64,000 bases of DNA from Oscillospiraceae bacterium (GTDB taxonomy: Bacteria; Bacillota; Clostridia; Oscillospirales; Ruminococcaceae): the NCBI GenBank assembly GCA_015067175.1, contig SVMX01000002.1, forward strand, positions 124,001-188,000. Direction: 5' to 3'. How positions within the stretch are numbered: position 1 is the first letter of the stretch; every line of letters starts with the position of its first letter. The translations under genes and the position numbers were made by a program. The notes beneath the pieces are model-generated. The model ran no database searches. It was not told where the DNA came from and was given only the letters and a program-made list of their open reading frames with translations. This document shows positions 45,206 to 54,499 of this stretch, one piece after another.

Positions 45206-45829
45206 TTATTTTCCTTTGTACTCGCAGATAAGCACCGTGCCGCTGTGCACTGTAATACGCGCAGACTTCTCAGCGACCTCGTTGCTTACACCGAGCGGGA
45301 AGCTTCTTTTCAGTGTGTGGCGGCAAAGCGGGTATTTCATACCCTCCTCGGACACCACCGCCTCCTCGCTGAGCGAAAACACCGACACAAAGCCCTCAAA
45401 CTGTGCTATATCGGCTATCTCCCCGTCTTTCAGGAGATAGCACCTTTCACTTCCTCCGTAAAGCGTTCCGTTTGCGCCCTTTTCGCGAAGATACTCAAGC
45501 ATCTGCACATTGGCAAAGGTATGGTCAAAACGTCCTCCGAGCGCACAGAAAAACCGCAGTTCCGTACAACCGCGCTCTATCGCCGTATCGGCGGCAAGTA
45601 TGGTATCGGTGTCGTCCTTTATCGGAGATACCCTTATACATTCGGCGTCTGTCGGGATATCAGCGGTGCAGCTGTCAAAATCTCCCACAACGATATCGGG
45701 CGTTATTCCAGCTTTCAGCGCGTGGTGAAGCCCACTGTCTGCGCAGATCACAAACCCCTCGACTAAGCCGCTGTCAAGCGCCCCGTCAGGTGATCCGCAT
45801 ATTATTGAGCATATCTTATTCCCATTCAT
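45206..45829 (-). CDS. thiN: Thiamine pyrophosphokinase
   Basis: A 207-residue enzyme that makes thiamine diphosphate from thiamine. It has the family motifs VICADSGLHHALKAGITPDIVVGDFDS and KDDTDTILAADTAIERG, then ALGGRFDHTFANVQML. The start overlaps the end of rsgA by 14 bases, as the last gene of the operon. Confidence 0.95.
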   Translation of the reverse strand: MNGNKICSIICGSPDGALDSGLVEGFVICADSGLHHALKAGITPDIVVGDFDSCTADIPTDAECIRVSPIKDDTDTILAADTAIERGCTELRFFCALGGRFDHTFANVQMLEYLREKGANGTLYGGSERCYLLKDGEIADIAQFEGFVSVFSLSEEAVVSEEGMKYPLCRHTLKRSFPLGVSNEVAEKSARITVHSGTVLICEYKGK

Positions 45830-46715
45830 TTATCTTGCTCGCTTCCTCGTACATTCTAAGATAGCTGTCGTAACGGGAACGTGGTATCTTCCCTGCCTCC
45901 AGAGCCTCTACGACCGCGCAGCCCTTTTCCTTGATATGCGCGCAGTTTGCAAAGCGACATTCCGTACGAAATTCTCCGAACTCTCTGAACGCCGCGTCAA
46001 GCTCGCCCTTTGGAATACGGCAGTAACGCTCGGTCTCTACCGTTGAAAATCCGGGTGTATCAGCGACATAACCGCCCGCAAGCTTGTACATCTCAACCTG
46101 ACGCGTAGTGTGTCTGCCTCTGCCAAGCTTTTTGCTGATATGTGCAGTTTCAAGCGAAAGCTCAGGAAAAAGCACATTCATAAGGCTGGATTTGCCAACG
46201 CCCGAATTTCCCACAAAAGCCGTTGTTTTGCCCTCAATAAAACGCATCACTTTGTCCGCGCCATCGCCTGTGATATTGTTCACAAGGCATACCTCAATGC
46301 CTATCGATTTGTAGATATCAATAAGCTCGCCCGCGTCCTTAAGGTCTGTTTTAGTGAACACGATAAGCGGCTCTATACCCTTACTGTCAGCTATTGCAAC
46401 AAGCTTGTCCAGTACGAAACGATTTGGCAGCGGCTCAATGCATGAGTTCACAAAAACTATACCGTCAAGATTTGCAAGCGGCGGACGCACCAGATAGTTT
46501 CGGCGGTCATGTATCTCCGCTATAACAGGGTCGGTATTATCCTCTGTTACAACGCGCACATTATCACCCGCACAGGGACTTATCCCGTCTTTTCGGAATA
46601 TACCGCGTGCGCTGCATTTGACTATCTCACCTTTTAATACGCCGTCGAGGGCATCTACATAGTAGATACCCCCAACAGCTTTAATTATTTTGCCGTTAAA
46701 CTCAGCAGAAATAAT
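45816..46715 (-). CDS. rsgA: Ribosome small subunit-dependent GTPase A with ATT start
   Basis: A 299-residue circularly permuted GTPase involved in 30S maturation. The OB-fold (GKIIKAVGGIYYVD ... CSARGIFRKDGISPCAGDNV) precedes the GTPase core: FTKTDLKD, GNSGVGKSSLMN (G1), DTPGFS (G3), and a C-terminal zinc region CRFANCAHIKEKGCAV. No ATG, GTG or TTG exists between the upstream in-frame TAG and GTG at 46559, a start that would delete the OB-fold. AGGAGG lies five bases before ATT at 46715, so a rare ATT start is called. Confidence 0.9.
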   Translation of the reverse strand: MISAEFNGKIIKAVGGIYYVDALDGVLKGEIVKCSARGIFRKDGISPCAGDNVRVVTEDNTDPVIAEIHDRRNYLVRPPLANLDGIVFVNSCIEPLPNRFVLDKLVAIADSKGIEPLIVFTKTDLKDAGELIDIYKSIGIEVCLVNNITGDGADKVMRFIEGKTTAFVGNSGVGKSSLMNVLFPELSLETAHISKKLGRGRHTTRQVEMYKLAGGYVADTPGFSTVETERYCRIPKGELDAAFREFGEFRTECRFANCAHIKEKGCAVVEALEAGKIPRSRYDSYLRMYEEASKINEWE

Positions 46716-46728
46716 GATCTCCTCCTAA

Positions 46729-48981
46729 TTATTCCGTAGGAACATCAGACTCTGTGCCTGCTTCAGGCTGCTCACCTTCAGGTGTGCTCTCTGTTGACTC
46801 GGAAGTTTCGCCTGCCTCTGAGGTTTCGCCCTCAAGCGGATCAGACTCGCCGCCGTCAACAACATCGCTCTCTCCGCCCTCGGCAAGAAGCTCCTTAAAC
46901 ACATCGGAATTACGCTCAATGATATCGTAGGTATTCTCACCATCGCCAACAGCAAAGTTGAAGTTGATTATCATATATGTCGCGCTTCTGCCTGTAAGCG
47001 TAGATGTTACCTTAACAACAAACTCCTTAACATCGCCGTCTCTGCCCTTGAGCTCGTAAGCGATGCCCTTATCTGCAACAAGTGCAACATCGCGTATTTC
47101 CTCGCCGCGCTCAGTATCAAGCAGACCGTCGATATAATACTTGAACTCGAACTCACCCTCTGCGCTTGCAGGAATGGGAACACGAATGTTGATGATCTTT
47201 TCGGGAATAATGCCTGTGCTGACCTTGAGAGTGATCTCTGTATTCTTGTCAACAGGCTCACCCGACTCAATGCTCTGTTCAAGGACAGTGCCCTTTTCGA
47301 TCTCGCTGTCTACTTCCTCAATGATGGGAATGAGGTAATACTCTTCACAGCGCTTCAGCGCAGTTTCTATAGGCATATTAGTGAGCTTCGGCACAGTCAT
47401 CAGTGTATTGGACGGGCCAAGGCTTACTACAAGTGTTACAGTAGAGCCCTGCGGTGCAAGCTCATGTGCTGCAGGCTCAGTTCTGATGATGTTATTCTTA
47501 GCGATCTCGTCGCTTTCTTCAAACGTCTTTTTAACAACAAAGCCGTCTTTCTTAAGCTGACGCTCTGCTGCGTCGACCGCACGATTTGAAAGATCCTGTA
47601 CTTCGATCTGCTTGAAGCCCTTACTTACCTTAACGATAATGGTCTCGCCGATCTTAATCTTTCTGCCCTCGGGCTTTTCCTGATCGAATATCTGATCCTT
47701 GGTGTACTCGGAGAATTCCTGCTGAGCCACAAGCTCCATATATTCGCCGTACTTATCAACAGCCTGATCCCATGTCATACCGATAAGATTAGGCATGAGC
47801 ATCTCGTCGCCCGCCGTAATGCTGATAGTCGGCGAGGAGTCGTCGCCGGAAACCACGGACGAAGGCTCGCTCGGCTTACCAAACTCTCTGTTTATCAGCA
47901 TAAGCACAAGGAAAACAGTTGCAATTATAAACGCAGTACCTACCGCAAACAGGATAGGGATAAGCGGTGAGCGGCGCTCCTCGTACTCATCTTCGTCATC
48001 GTCATCGTATTCCTCGTCGTCATAATCCTCGTCGGGAATCTGCACAGTTATCTCCTTGCGGCGGAGCTTCTCTCCGTCACCCGCGGGAATGGGACGGTCG
48101 AAATACTTCGTTGTGCCGTCGGTAGAATTATACTTAAACTCAAAAATAAGACCGGGGTTCTTTTTCAGCTCCTCGAGGTCCTTTATCATCTCGCCTGCGG
48201 TCTGATAGCGCTGGCTCGGCTCCTTCTGCATTGCACGCAGAATGATCTGCTCCAGACCCTCGGGGATAGTGCTGTTAAGCTCTGTGGGCTTCTTAGCGGT
48301 GCTCTGCATATGCATGAGCGCAATGGAAACGGGAGTGTCACCGTCAAACGGCTTTTTGCCTGTAACCATCTCGTAAAGCGCAACACCTACGGAATAGATA
48401 TCGCTGCGCTCGTCAGTTATGTCGCCGCGAGCCTGCTCGGGGCTGATGTAATGTACAGAACCGATGGTCTTTTCGGACATCGTTTTGTTGTTCTCACGGT
48501 TGAAGCGAGCAATACCAAAGTCCATGACCTTTATCGTTCCGTCACGCAGAAGCATAACATTCTGGGACTTCACGTCACGGTGCACGATACCTCTGTCATG
48601 CGCATGCTGAAGCGCCTTCAATATCTGCACGGTGAAGTGTATGGAATCGCGCCATTTAAGTACGCTCTGCTGCTCAATGTAGTCGGTAAGCGTGATACCG
48701 TCAACGTACTCCATAACGATAAACTGAACTTTCTCGGTGAATCCGACATCGTATATCTTAACGATGTTGGGATGAGAAAGCAGAGCGATCGCCTTTGACT
48801 CGTTGCGGAAACGGCGCAGGAACTCATCGCTGCCTGCGAACTCCGTCTTGAGAATCTTTACCGCAACGATACGATCCTCCTCAATATCCCTTGCCTGATA
48901 GATATCAGCCATTCCGCCGACGCCGATAAGCTCCAGCAGCTCATATCTTCCGTCAAGCTTCTTTCCAATGTTACTATCCAT
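46729..48981 (-). CDS. prkC: Serine/threonine kinase with PASTA domains
   Basis: A 750-residue membrane kinase that senses cell-wall fragments. The kinase domain (~10-270) has IGVGGMADIY, HRDVKSQN and MDFGIARF. An acidic linker (~320-345) precedes one membrane helix (~350-372). Outside lie about three PASTA repeats (MPNLIGMTWDQAVDKYGE, VQDLSNRAVDAAERQL, VPKLTNMPIETALKR) and a C-terminal domain ending in an acidic Thr/Ser/Glu tail. Its phosphatase prpC is upstream. Its own promoter and WalR-like boxes precede it. Confidence 0.96.
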   Translation of the reverse strand: MDSNIGKKLDGRYELLELIGVGGMADIYQARDIEEDRIVAVKILKTEFAGSDEFLRRFRNESKAIALLSHPNIVKIYDVGFTEKVQFIVMEYVDGITLTDYIEQQSVLKWRDSIHFTVQILKALQHAHDRGIVHRDVKSQNVMLLRDGTIKVMDFGIARFNRENNKTMSEKTIGSVHYISPEQARGDITDERSDIYSVGVALYEMVTGKKPFDGDTPVSIALMHMQSTAKKPTELNSTIPEGLEQIILRAMQKEPSQRYQTAGEMIKDLEELKKNPGLIFEFKYNSTDGTTKYFDRPIPAGDGEKLRRKEITVQIPDEDYDDEEYDDDDEDEYEERRSPLIPILFAVGTAFIIATVFLVLMLINREFGKPSEPSSVVSGDDSSPTISITAGDEMLMPNLIGMTWDQAVDKYGEYMELVAQQEFSEYTKDQIFDQEKPEGRKIKIGETIIVKVSKGFKQIEVQDLSNRAVDAAERQLKKDGFVVKKTFEESDEIAKNNIIRTEPAAHELAPQGSTVTLVVSLGPSNTLMTVPKLTNMPIETALKRCEEYYLIPIIEEVDSEIEKGTVLEQSIESGEPVDKNTEITLKVSTGIIPEKIINIRVPIPASAEGEFEFKYYIDGLLDTERGEEIRDVALVADKGIAYELKGRDGDVKEFVVKVTSTLTGRSATYMIINFNFAVGDGENTYDIIERNSDVFKELLAEGGESDVVDGGESDPLEGETSEAGETSESTESTPEGEQPEAGTESDVPTE

Positions 48982-49061
48982 GTATTTTCCGCCATTTCTC
49001 CATACATTTTTCGATGCGCCGCGCCGTATGGAAGCACAGCTTTCATTATTATCTATATGTT

Positions 49062-49090
49062 ATACTATCACGAAGCAGCTTTTTTGTCAA
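49062..49090 (-). promoter_or_regulatory. Internal promoter upstream of prkC
   Basis: TTGACA, a 17-base spacer and TAGTAT on the minus strand, in the 174-base gap between prpC and prkC. Confidence 0.75.
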
Positions 49091-49105
49091 CGGATTCAGC
49101 GATAC

Positions 49106-49143
49106 TGTAATCAAACTGTAAAGTTTTGTATCCGTTTTGTAAC
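49106..49143 (+). promoter_or_regulatory. Candidate WalR boxes upstream of prkC
   Basis: Four TGTA-type half sites, read on the plus strand: TGTAAT-N5-TGTAAA, then TGTATC-N5-TGTAAC. Both pairs have the N5 spacing of the WalR consensus TGTWAH-N5-TGTWAH. They end 16 bases upstream of the -35 element of the prkC promoter. Confidence 0.55.
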
Positions 49144-49155
49144 CTTTGCGAGTTG

Positions 49156-49896
49156 TCAGATGTCAACTACGGCTACCGAAACATTATCGTGGCCGCCGTT
49201 ATTGTTCGCGTATCTTACAAGCGCTTCTGTGCAATCCTCACGCTTCACCTCAAAGCAGATATCGAGAATATCCATATCGTCACCGTAGGAGGTAAGTCCG
49301 TCTGAGCAAAGCAGAAGCATATCGCCGTCATTTACATCAAGCTCGAAATAATCAGGCGTAACGCTACTGTCAGCGCCGATCGCACGGGTTATCTTATTGC
49401 GCTTCGGGTGGACCTTAGCCTGCTCCTCGGTTATCTCGCCGCGCTCTACAAGCTCCCTCACATGAGAGTGGTCACGCGTTATCTGACGAATACATTCGTC
49501 CTCGCCCGAAACAAAGAGATGATATGCTCGGCTGTCGCCAACATTCACTATGTATGCGCAGCCGCCGAAAACTATCGCGGCAACGCAGGTCGTGCCCATT
49601 ACCGAGTGGTCAAGCTCTCTCTGTGCAGTTTCGTAAACTATGCTGTTTGCCGCTGATACAGCGGTTATAAGCAAGTTTCGCACCGAGTTTCTGTTCATCA
49701 TCTCGGAAAAGCTTTCCTTTATGCGCTTAGAAATAATGTCCACCGCCATCTGACTGGCAAGACCGCCCGACTTTTCTCCGCCCATACCGTCGCACAAAAC
49801 CACGGCACACGCAGTATCACTGAGCTTCTCGGACCATACGGTATCCTGATTTTCCTCTCGCTGAAGACCTATATCTGTTTTACTGTAAACATTCAT
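49156..49896 (-). CDS. prpC: PP2C-type protein phosphatase
   Basis: A 246-residue phosphatase paired with PrkC. Motifs: TDIGLQREENQDTVW at the N-terminus, VLCDGMGGEKSGGLAS, VNVGDSRAYHL, LLCSDGLTSY and GGHDNVSVAVVDI with metal-binding Asps. The stop lies 174 bases from prkC, wider than the other gaps in the operon. Confidence 0.95.
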   Translation of the reverse strand: MNVYSKTDIGLQREENQDTVWSEKLSDTACAVVLCDGMGGEKSGGLASQMAVDIISKRIKESFSEMMNRNSVRNLLITAVSAANSIVYETAQRELDHSVMGTTCVAAIVFGGCAYIVNVGDSRAYHLFVSGEDECIRQITRDHSHVRELVERGEITEEQAKVHPKRNKITRAIGADSSVTPDYFELDVNDGDMLLLCSDGLTSYGDDMDILDICFEVKREDCTEALVRYANNNGGHDNVSVAVVDI

Positions 49897-50945
49897 TCTT
49901 TCACCGCCCCGTGAACTGTGCCGTCATCTCTGCGAAGCTGTCCGCAAGCAGCGCTGATATCTGCGCCGAGAGTTCTGCGGACCGTCGCGTTGATTCCCGC
50001 GTCTGTAAGACGCTTCTGAAATCTTTCAACATAACGGCTCTTTTTATAATCGCGCTCTCTTATCTCGTTTATCGGGATAAGGTTTACATGACACAGCATA
50101 CCGCCTATAAGCTTTATCAGCTCGTCAGCGGACTGCTCAGTGTCGTTCACTCCCTCAATAAGGGAGTATTCGAAGCTTATGCGTCTGCCCGTTTTTTTGA
50201 AATAATCGCGGCAGGCAGTCATAAGCTGCTTTAGATCGTATTTTTTATTTATCGGCATGATGGAGCTGCGCTTTTCGTCTGTCGCCGCATGAAGCGAGAT
50301 AGACAGCGTAAGACCCGTTTTAAGCTCTGCAAGCTCATATATCTTATCCACGATGCCGCAGGTAGAAAGCGATATGTGCCTAAGGCTCATTCCCTCGCCC
50401 TCGTCGTTGAGGAGAGTTAGGAATTTCATAACATTGTCGAAGTTATCCAGCGGCTCACCTATACCCATAAGAACTATGCTGTCAACGTGCCGACCGCTAT
50501 CGCGCTCGGTCTCGTAAATCTGCAGCAGCATTTCTGACGGCAGCAGATGCCGCACAAAGCCCGCAATCGTAGACGCACAAAAACGGCAGCCCATTCTGCA
50601 ACCCACCTGAGTAGAAATGCAAAGGCTGTTTCCGTGCTTGTACTCCATCAAAACGGTCTCCACCGACTCTCCGTCGGGCATACCATATAAGTATTTTACC
50701 GTATTATCTATGTCGGATACAAGCTTTTTTTTGATAATTAGTGATTTTAGACAAAACTTTTTTTCGAGGGCTGCTTTCAATTGTGCAGAAATATTGCTCA
50801 TTTGAGAAAAATCAGAAACTTTCTTGACGTGCAGCCAATCGTAAATCTGTTTTGCCCTGAAAGCCTTTTCCCCCATTGCCGTCAATTCTGCGGCAAGCTC
50901 GTCCCTTGTTAGGGAAAGTATATCTATCTTTTCCTGTTCGCTCAT
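49893..50945 (-). CDS. rlmN: Dual-specificity 23S rRNA/tRNA adenine-C2 methyltransferase
   Basis: A 350-residue radical SAM enzyme methylating A2503 of 23S rRNA. The cluster motif CRMGCRFCAST is present, with MGIGEPLDNFDNV, LSTCGIVDKIYEL, SLHAATDEKRSSIMPIN, and the C-terminal catalytic Cys in GADISAACGQL. It overlaps prpC and rsmB at both ends. Confidence 0.96.
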   Translation of the reverse strand: MSEQEKIDILSLTRDELAAELTAMGEKAFRAKQIYDWLHVKKVSDFSQMSNISAQLKAALEKKFCLKSLIIKKKLVSDIDNTVKYLYGMPDGESVETVLMEYKHGNSLCISTQVGCRMGCRFCASTIAGFVRHLLPSEMLLQIYETERDSGRHVDSIVLMGIGEPLDNFDNVMKFLTLLNDEGEGMSLRHISLSTCGIVDKIYELAELKTGLTLSISLHAATDEKRSSIMPINKKYDLKQLMTACRDYFKKTGRRISFEYSLIEGVNDTEQSADELIKLIGGMLCHVNLIPINEIRERDYKKSRYVERFQKRLTDAGINATVRRTLGADISAACGQLRRDDGTVHGAVKE

Positions 50946-52267
50946 TATTTAATTCTCCTGAAAGAGGCTGTAAAAAATCCGTCGCCGCCGTTCTCGTCGG
51001 GGAAATATGTACGCTTGAAGCTGTTCTCAGCCCCCGCGTAAGGCACGTATTGTACTATCGGTGAAAACTCGGGGTGCACCTCGGCAAATGCGTCCACGAC
51101 ATCATCGTTCTCGGCTCTGCTGAGCGTGCAAGTGGAATACACAAGCGTGCCGCCGACCTTGACATATTTGCTTGCCGTTTCAAGGATACGGCGCTGTATC
51201 GCGGGAAGCTCCTTGAATTCCTCGGGATCTTTGTATTTTATCTCAGGCTTTCTGCGGATAACGCCAAGTCCCGAGCACGGAACATCGCACAGCACTCTGT
51301 CAGCCTGCGGAAGCTCTGTGTTATATTTGGTTGCGTCGCCCTGCTTTGCGTCAATTATGCGGATACCCAGCCTTGCCGCTCCGTCCTCAATAAGAGCAAC
51401 TCTCATATCATGCAGATCAAGGCTGAAAAGCTTGCCGTTGTTCCCCATGAGCTGCGCCATAGTGAAGCTTTTGCCGCCCGGTGCCGCGCACATATCTATC
51501 ACAGTTTCGTTCACAACGGGTCGAAGCGTTAAACAGCACAGCTGCGAGGAGATATCCTGCACATGGAAAAGTCCCGCGCGAAACGCTTTGGTTCTTTCTA
51601 TGTCGCCCGTTTTTTCAAGAATTATGCAGTTATCAAGCGCTGTATATTTTTTTGCGGATATCTTTTCTTTGCGAAGCTCCTCAAGAAGATCATCGGTGTT
51701 GGTCTTCAGCGTGTTTACGCGCGCATATACAGGCGGCTTTCCGATAGAAGCTTTAAGGGCTTTCACGGTGTTGTTTATATCGTACTCCGCAAGCCACTTT
51801 TCCGCAAGCCACTTGGGGCAGGAATACTCAACCGACAGCCTGTCTGCCGCCTCTAAACCATGGTAGCTTATCTTCTTTCCGTTTCTTACAAAGCTTCTCA
51901 GCATTCCGTTTACAAAGCCCTGTGCCGAAAAAAGCTTCAGCCGCTTGCACAGCTTCACGCTCTCGTTTACCGCCGCGCTTTCGGGCACGCTGTCCATAAA
52001 AAGAAGCTGATAAAGTCCCACGCGCAGTATCGCAACTGCCGCCTTGTCAAGCTTATGAAACGGAATATTGGAGTTTTGCTCTATAACATGATCAAGAGTG
52101 AGCCTGCGCTCTGTCACGCCGTAAAACAGCGCTGCGGCAAAGGCTTTATCACGGTCATTAAGGTCAGATTCCGAAAGCACTGAATCCAACAGGATATTCG
52201 AATAGGAATCGCTGTCCTCCATTTTTAGCAGCATCTTCACTGCCGTCAGTCGTGCGTCAGCCATCAT
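50945..52267 (-). CDS. rsmB: 16S rRNA m5C967 methyltransferase
   Basis: A 440-residue protein. An N-terminal NusB-like helical domain (~1-135) is followed by the methyltransferase: DMCAAPGGKSFTMAQL (motif I), CDVPCSGLGVIRRKPEIKY with the conserved Cys, and LVYSTCTLSRAENDDVV with the catalytic Cys. The arrangement is standard for RsmB. Confidence 0.95.
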   Translation of the reverse strand: MMADARLTAVKMLLKMEDSDSYSNILLDSVLSESDLNDRDKAFAAALFYGVTERRLTLDHVIEQNSNIPFHKLDKAAVAILRVGLYQLLFMDSVPESAAVNESVKLCKRLKLFSAQGFVNGMLRSFVRNGKKISYHGLEAADRLSVEYSCPKWLAEKWLAEYDINNTVKALKASIGKPPVYARVNTLKTNTDDLLEELRKEKISAKKYTALDNCIILEKTGDIERTKAFRAGLFHVQDISSQLCCLTLRPVVNETVIDMCAAPGGKSFTMAQLMGNNGKLFSLDLHDMRVALIEDGAARLGIRIIDAKQGDATKYNTELPQADRVLCDVPCSGLGVIRRKPEIKYKDPEEFKELPAIQRRILETASKYVKVGGTLVYSTCTLSRAENDDVVDAFAEVHPEFSPIVQYVPYAGAENSFKRTYFPDENGGDGFFTASFRRIK

Positions 52268-52284
52268 CAGGCTCCTTTCACTGT

Positions 52285-53052
52285 TTATTTTCGTCTGTTA
52301 GCAAGCGCTATCAGTCTTAAAAGCTGTGTAAACGACACGGTAAGGCTCGCAACATAAGTCATAGCAGCCGCATTGAGTGTTTTTCTCGCTGCGGGAAGCT
52401 CTTCACGCTGCAATATAAGCTCGCTCTCAAGCGTTTTCATAGCGCGTGAGCTTGCATTGAACTCCACGGGGAGCGTTACAAGCTGGAACAGCACCACAAA
52501 AGCAAAAAGTATAATTCCCGCGTTTACAAGGAAATCCAGCGTGAAAACAATTCCGATAAGGAAAATATAAAAGTATGCTCTGCTGCCGATATTCGCAAGC
52601 GGCACGATGGCAGTGCGTATCTTTATCGGCATATAGCCGCGCGCGTGCTGGATAGCGTGTCCGCATTCGTGCGCTGCAACACCGATAGCAGCAAGCGAGC
52701 TGCTGTCATATACGCTGTCAGACAGCGACAGAACTTTGTTCGTGGGATCGTATTTATCGGTAAGATGTCCGCTTATATGCACCACCGAAACATCATAAAG
52801 TCCGTTGTTATCGAGTATCTGCCTTGCAACCTGCCACGCCTGAAGATGTGTACCGCTGTTGAGCTTGCTGTATTTACTAAAGGTAGTATTTACCTTTGCC
52901 GAGCATATCGCCGCAAATATGAATGCGGCAATACACAGAAAGTACGTCAGCATATAATTCTCGCCGAGAAATCTTCCGATACCCTCAGCGACGGTCTCGT
53001 CGTTTCGTCCGCCATGAGAAGCATGGGAGATGAGCATAAGCATATTCAACAT
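52285..53052 (-). CDS. Zinc metallopeptidase, YugP-like membrane protein
   Basis: A 255-residue membrane peptidase (neutral zinc metallopeptidase family, YugP-like). It has an N-terminal helix (MLTYFLCIAAFIFAAI), the zinc motif HECGHAIQHARGY near residue 133, and two further helices. The fold position between fmt and rsmB is conserved in many Clostridia. Substrate unknown. Confidence 0.9.
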   Translation of the reverse strand: MLNMLMLISHASHGGRNDETVAEGIGRFLGENYMLTYFLCIAAFIFAAICSAKVNTTFSKYSKLNSGTHLQAWQVARQILDNNGLYDVSVVHISGHLTDKYDPTNKVLSLSDSVYDSSSLAAIGVAAHECGHAIQHARGYMPIKIRTAIVPLANIGSRAYFYIFLIGIVFTLDFLVNAGIILFAFVVLFQLVTLPVEFNASSRAMKTLESELILQREELPAARKTLNAAAMTYVASLTVSFTQLLRLIALANRRK

Positions 53053-53066
53053 GGTATTCTCCTTAA

Positions 53067-53999
53067 TCAGCCAAGAGCCGCGCCCTTTTCAAGCTTCTTT
53101 CCGCGAAGATAAGCCGCGGTCTCCATTCGTTTTCCGCCCTCGGGCTGTATCTCCGTAAGGGCTACTCCGTTTCCGTCGCCGCAGGCAACGGTGAAATCAT
53201 CTGCATTGGCAATAGTGCCCGCCTCGCCCGATACATTATCAACAAGACGCGACATATACACTTTCATTCTCTTGCCCTCAAGCATAGTATATGCACACGG
53301 TGCGTCCGACATGGCTCTGATAAAATCATACACCTGCTTTGCGGGCTTTGTGAAATCTATTTTCAGCTCTTCCTTGGATATCATGGAAGCATAGCAGGTA
53401 TCGCCCTCCTGCGGAGTTCTTACCGCCGTGCCGTTTTCAAGTGCTTCAAGCGTCCTCACGATAAGCGCTGCTCCGCACTCCGAAAGCGTGTCATGAAGCT
53501 GCGCACCCGTCATATCATCGGGGACAGCCACTTCTTCTTTCATTATCATATCGCCTGTATCAAGACCCTCTGCCATGTACATCGTAGTAACTCCGCTGAC
53601 TGTTTCGCCGTTCTGAATCACTCTCTGAATAGGCGCTGCGCCGCGGTACATCGGCAGCAGCGAAGCATGAACGTTTATACAGCCGTACTTCGGCAGCTCC
53701 AGCACTTCCTTTGGCAATATCTGTCCGTAGGCAACTACCACGATGCAATCGGGAGCTATCTCACGAAGCGCAGCCATGGAGGTTTCCGCGTCCTCGCCTT
53801 TTCTGAGGCTAAGCGGCTGATAAACAGCAATATCGTGCTTCAGCGCACACTCCTTTACAGGCGTCATCATGATCTGCTTGCCGCGGTTTTTCGGCTTGTC
53901 GGGCTGTGTGAACACCGCCTTTACCTCGTGTCCCGCTTCGATAAGCGCTTCAAGGCAAGCGAGCGAAAAAACGGGAGTTCCCATGAAAACTATCTTCAT
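53067..53999 (-). CDS. fmt: Methionyl-tRNA formyltransferase
   Basis: A 310-residue enzyme that formylates initiator Met-tRNA. It begins with MKIVFMGTPVFSLACLEAL, carries VVAYGQILPKEVL, NVHASLLPMYRGAAPIQR and a C-terminal OB-like domain. The ATG at 53999 gives the canonical N-terminus and overlaps the def stop. Confidence 0.97.
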   Translation of the reverse strand: MKIVFMGTPVFSLACLEALIEAGHEVKAVFTQPDKPKNRGKQIMMTPVKECALKHDIAVYQPLSLRKGEDAETSMAALREIAPDCIVVVAYGQILPKEVLELPKYGCINVHASLLPMYRGAAPIQRVIQNGETVSGVTTMYMAEGLDTGDMIMKEEVAVPDDMTGAQLHDTLSECGAALIVRTLEALENGTAVRTPQEGDTCYASMISKEELKIDFTKPAKQVYDFIRAMSDAPCAYTMLEGKRMKVYMSRLVDNVSGEAGTIANADDFTVACGDGNGVALTEIQPEGGKRMETAAYLRGKKLEKGAALG

Positions 54000-54463
54000 T
54001 TCTGCTCCTCCTCTATCCACTCAATGACTTTATCTGCGAAAAGTATACCGTTAAGATGGTCAACCTCATGGCAGAATGCTCTCGCAAGCAGTCCTGTGCC
54101 AATGTAGGAAACAGGCTTTCCATAGCGGTCGCGCGCCTTTACCTTTACCTTTGCGGGGCGCTCAACATAACCGTATTTACCGGGGTGCGAAAGGCATCCC
54201 TCGCTGTCGGTCTGCTTGCCCCTCATTCCTGCGATAACAGGATTTATAAGTTCTATCCTGCCGTTCTTGTCGTCTACATCTATAACAACAACGCGCAGCA
54301 GCTCTCCGACCTGAGGCGCGGCAAGACCAACGCCGTTTGCTGCGCACATGGTTTCATACATATCGTCAAGAAGCTCCCAAAGCTCCTCGTTGAACTCTGT
54401 CACCTCAGCACATTTCTGTCGGAGCACTTCCTCCCCGAATCTTACTATTTCACGCTTTGCCAT
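53996..54463 (-). CDS. def: Peptide deformylase (copy next to fmt)
   Basis: A 155-residue metalloenzyme that removes the N-formyl group from new proteins. All three motifs are intact: GVGLAAPQVG, EGCLSHPG and HEVDHLNG. Its sequence is close to the deformylase encoded just upstream, marking a tandem duplication. Confidence 0.96.
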   Translation of the reverse strand: MAKREIVRFGEEVLRQKCAEVTEFNEELWELLDDMYETMCAANGVGLAAPQVGELLRVVVIDVDDKNGRIELINPVIAGMRGKQTDSEGCLSHPGKYGYVERPAKVKVKARDRYGKPVSYIGTGLLARAFCHEVDHLNGILFADKVIEWIEEEQK

Positions 54464-54499
54464 GTTTAATTCCTTTCAGCTTCAAATAATGATGAGCTT

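Noticed and set aside
46559-46561. GTG at 46559 as the rsgA start
   Set aside because: It would remove the conserved OB-fold, which is encoded in frame directly upstream, and it has no ribosome site.
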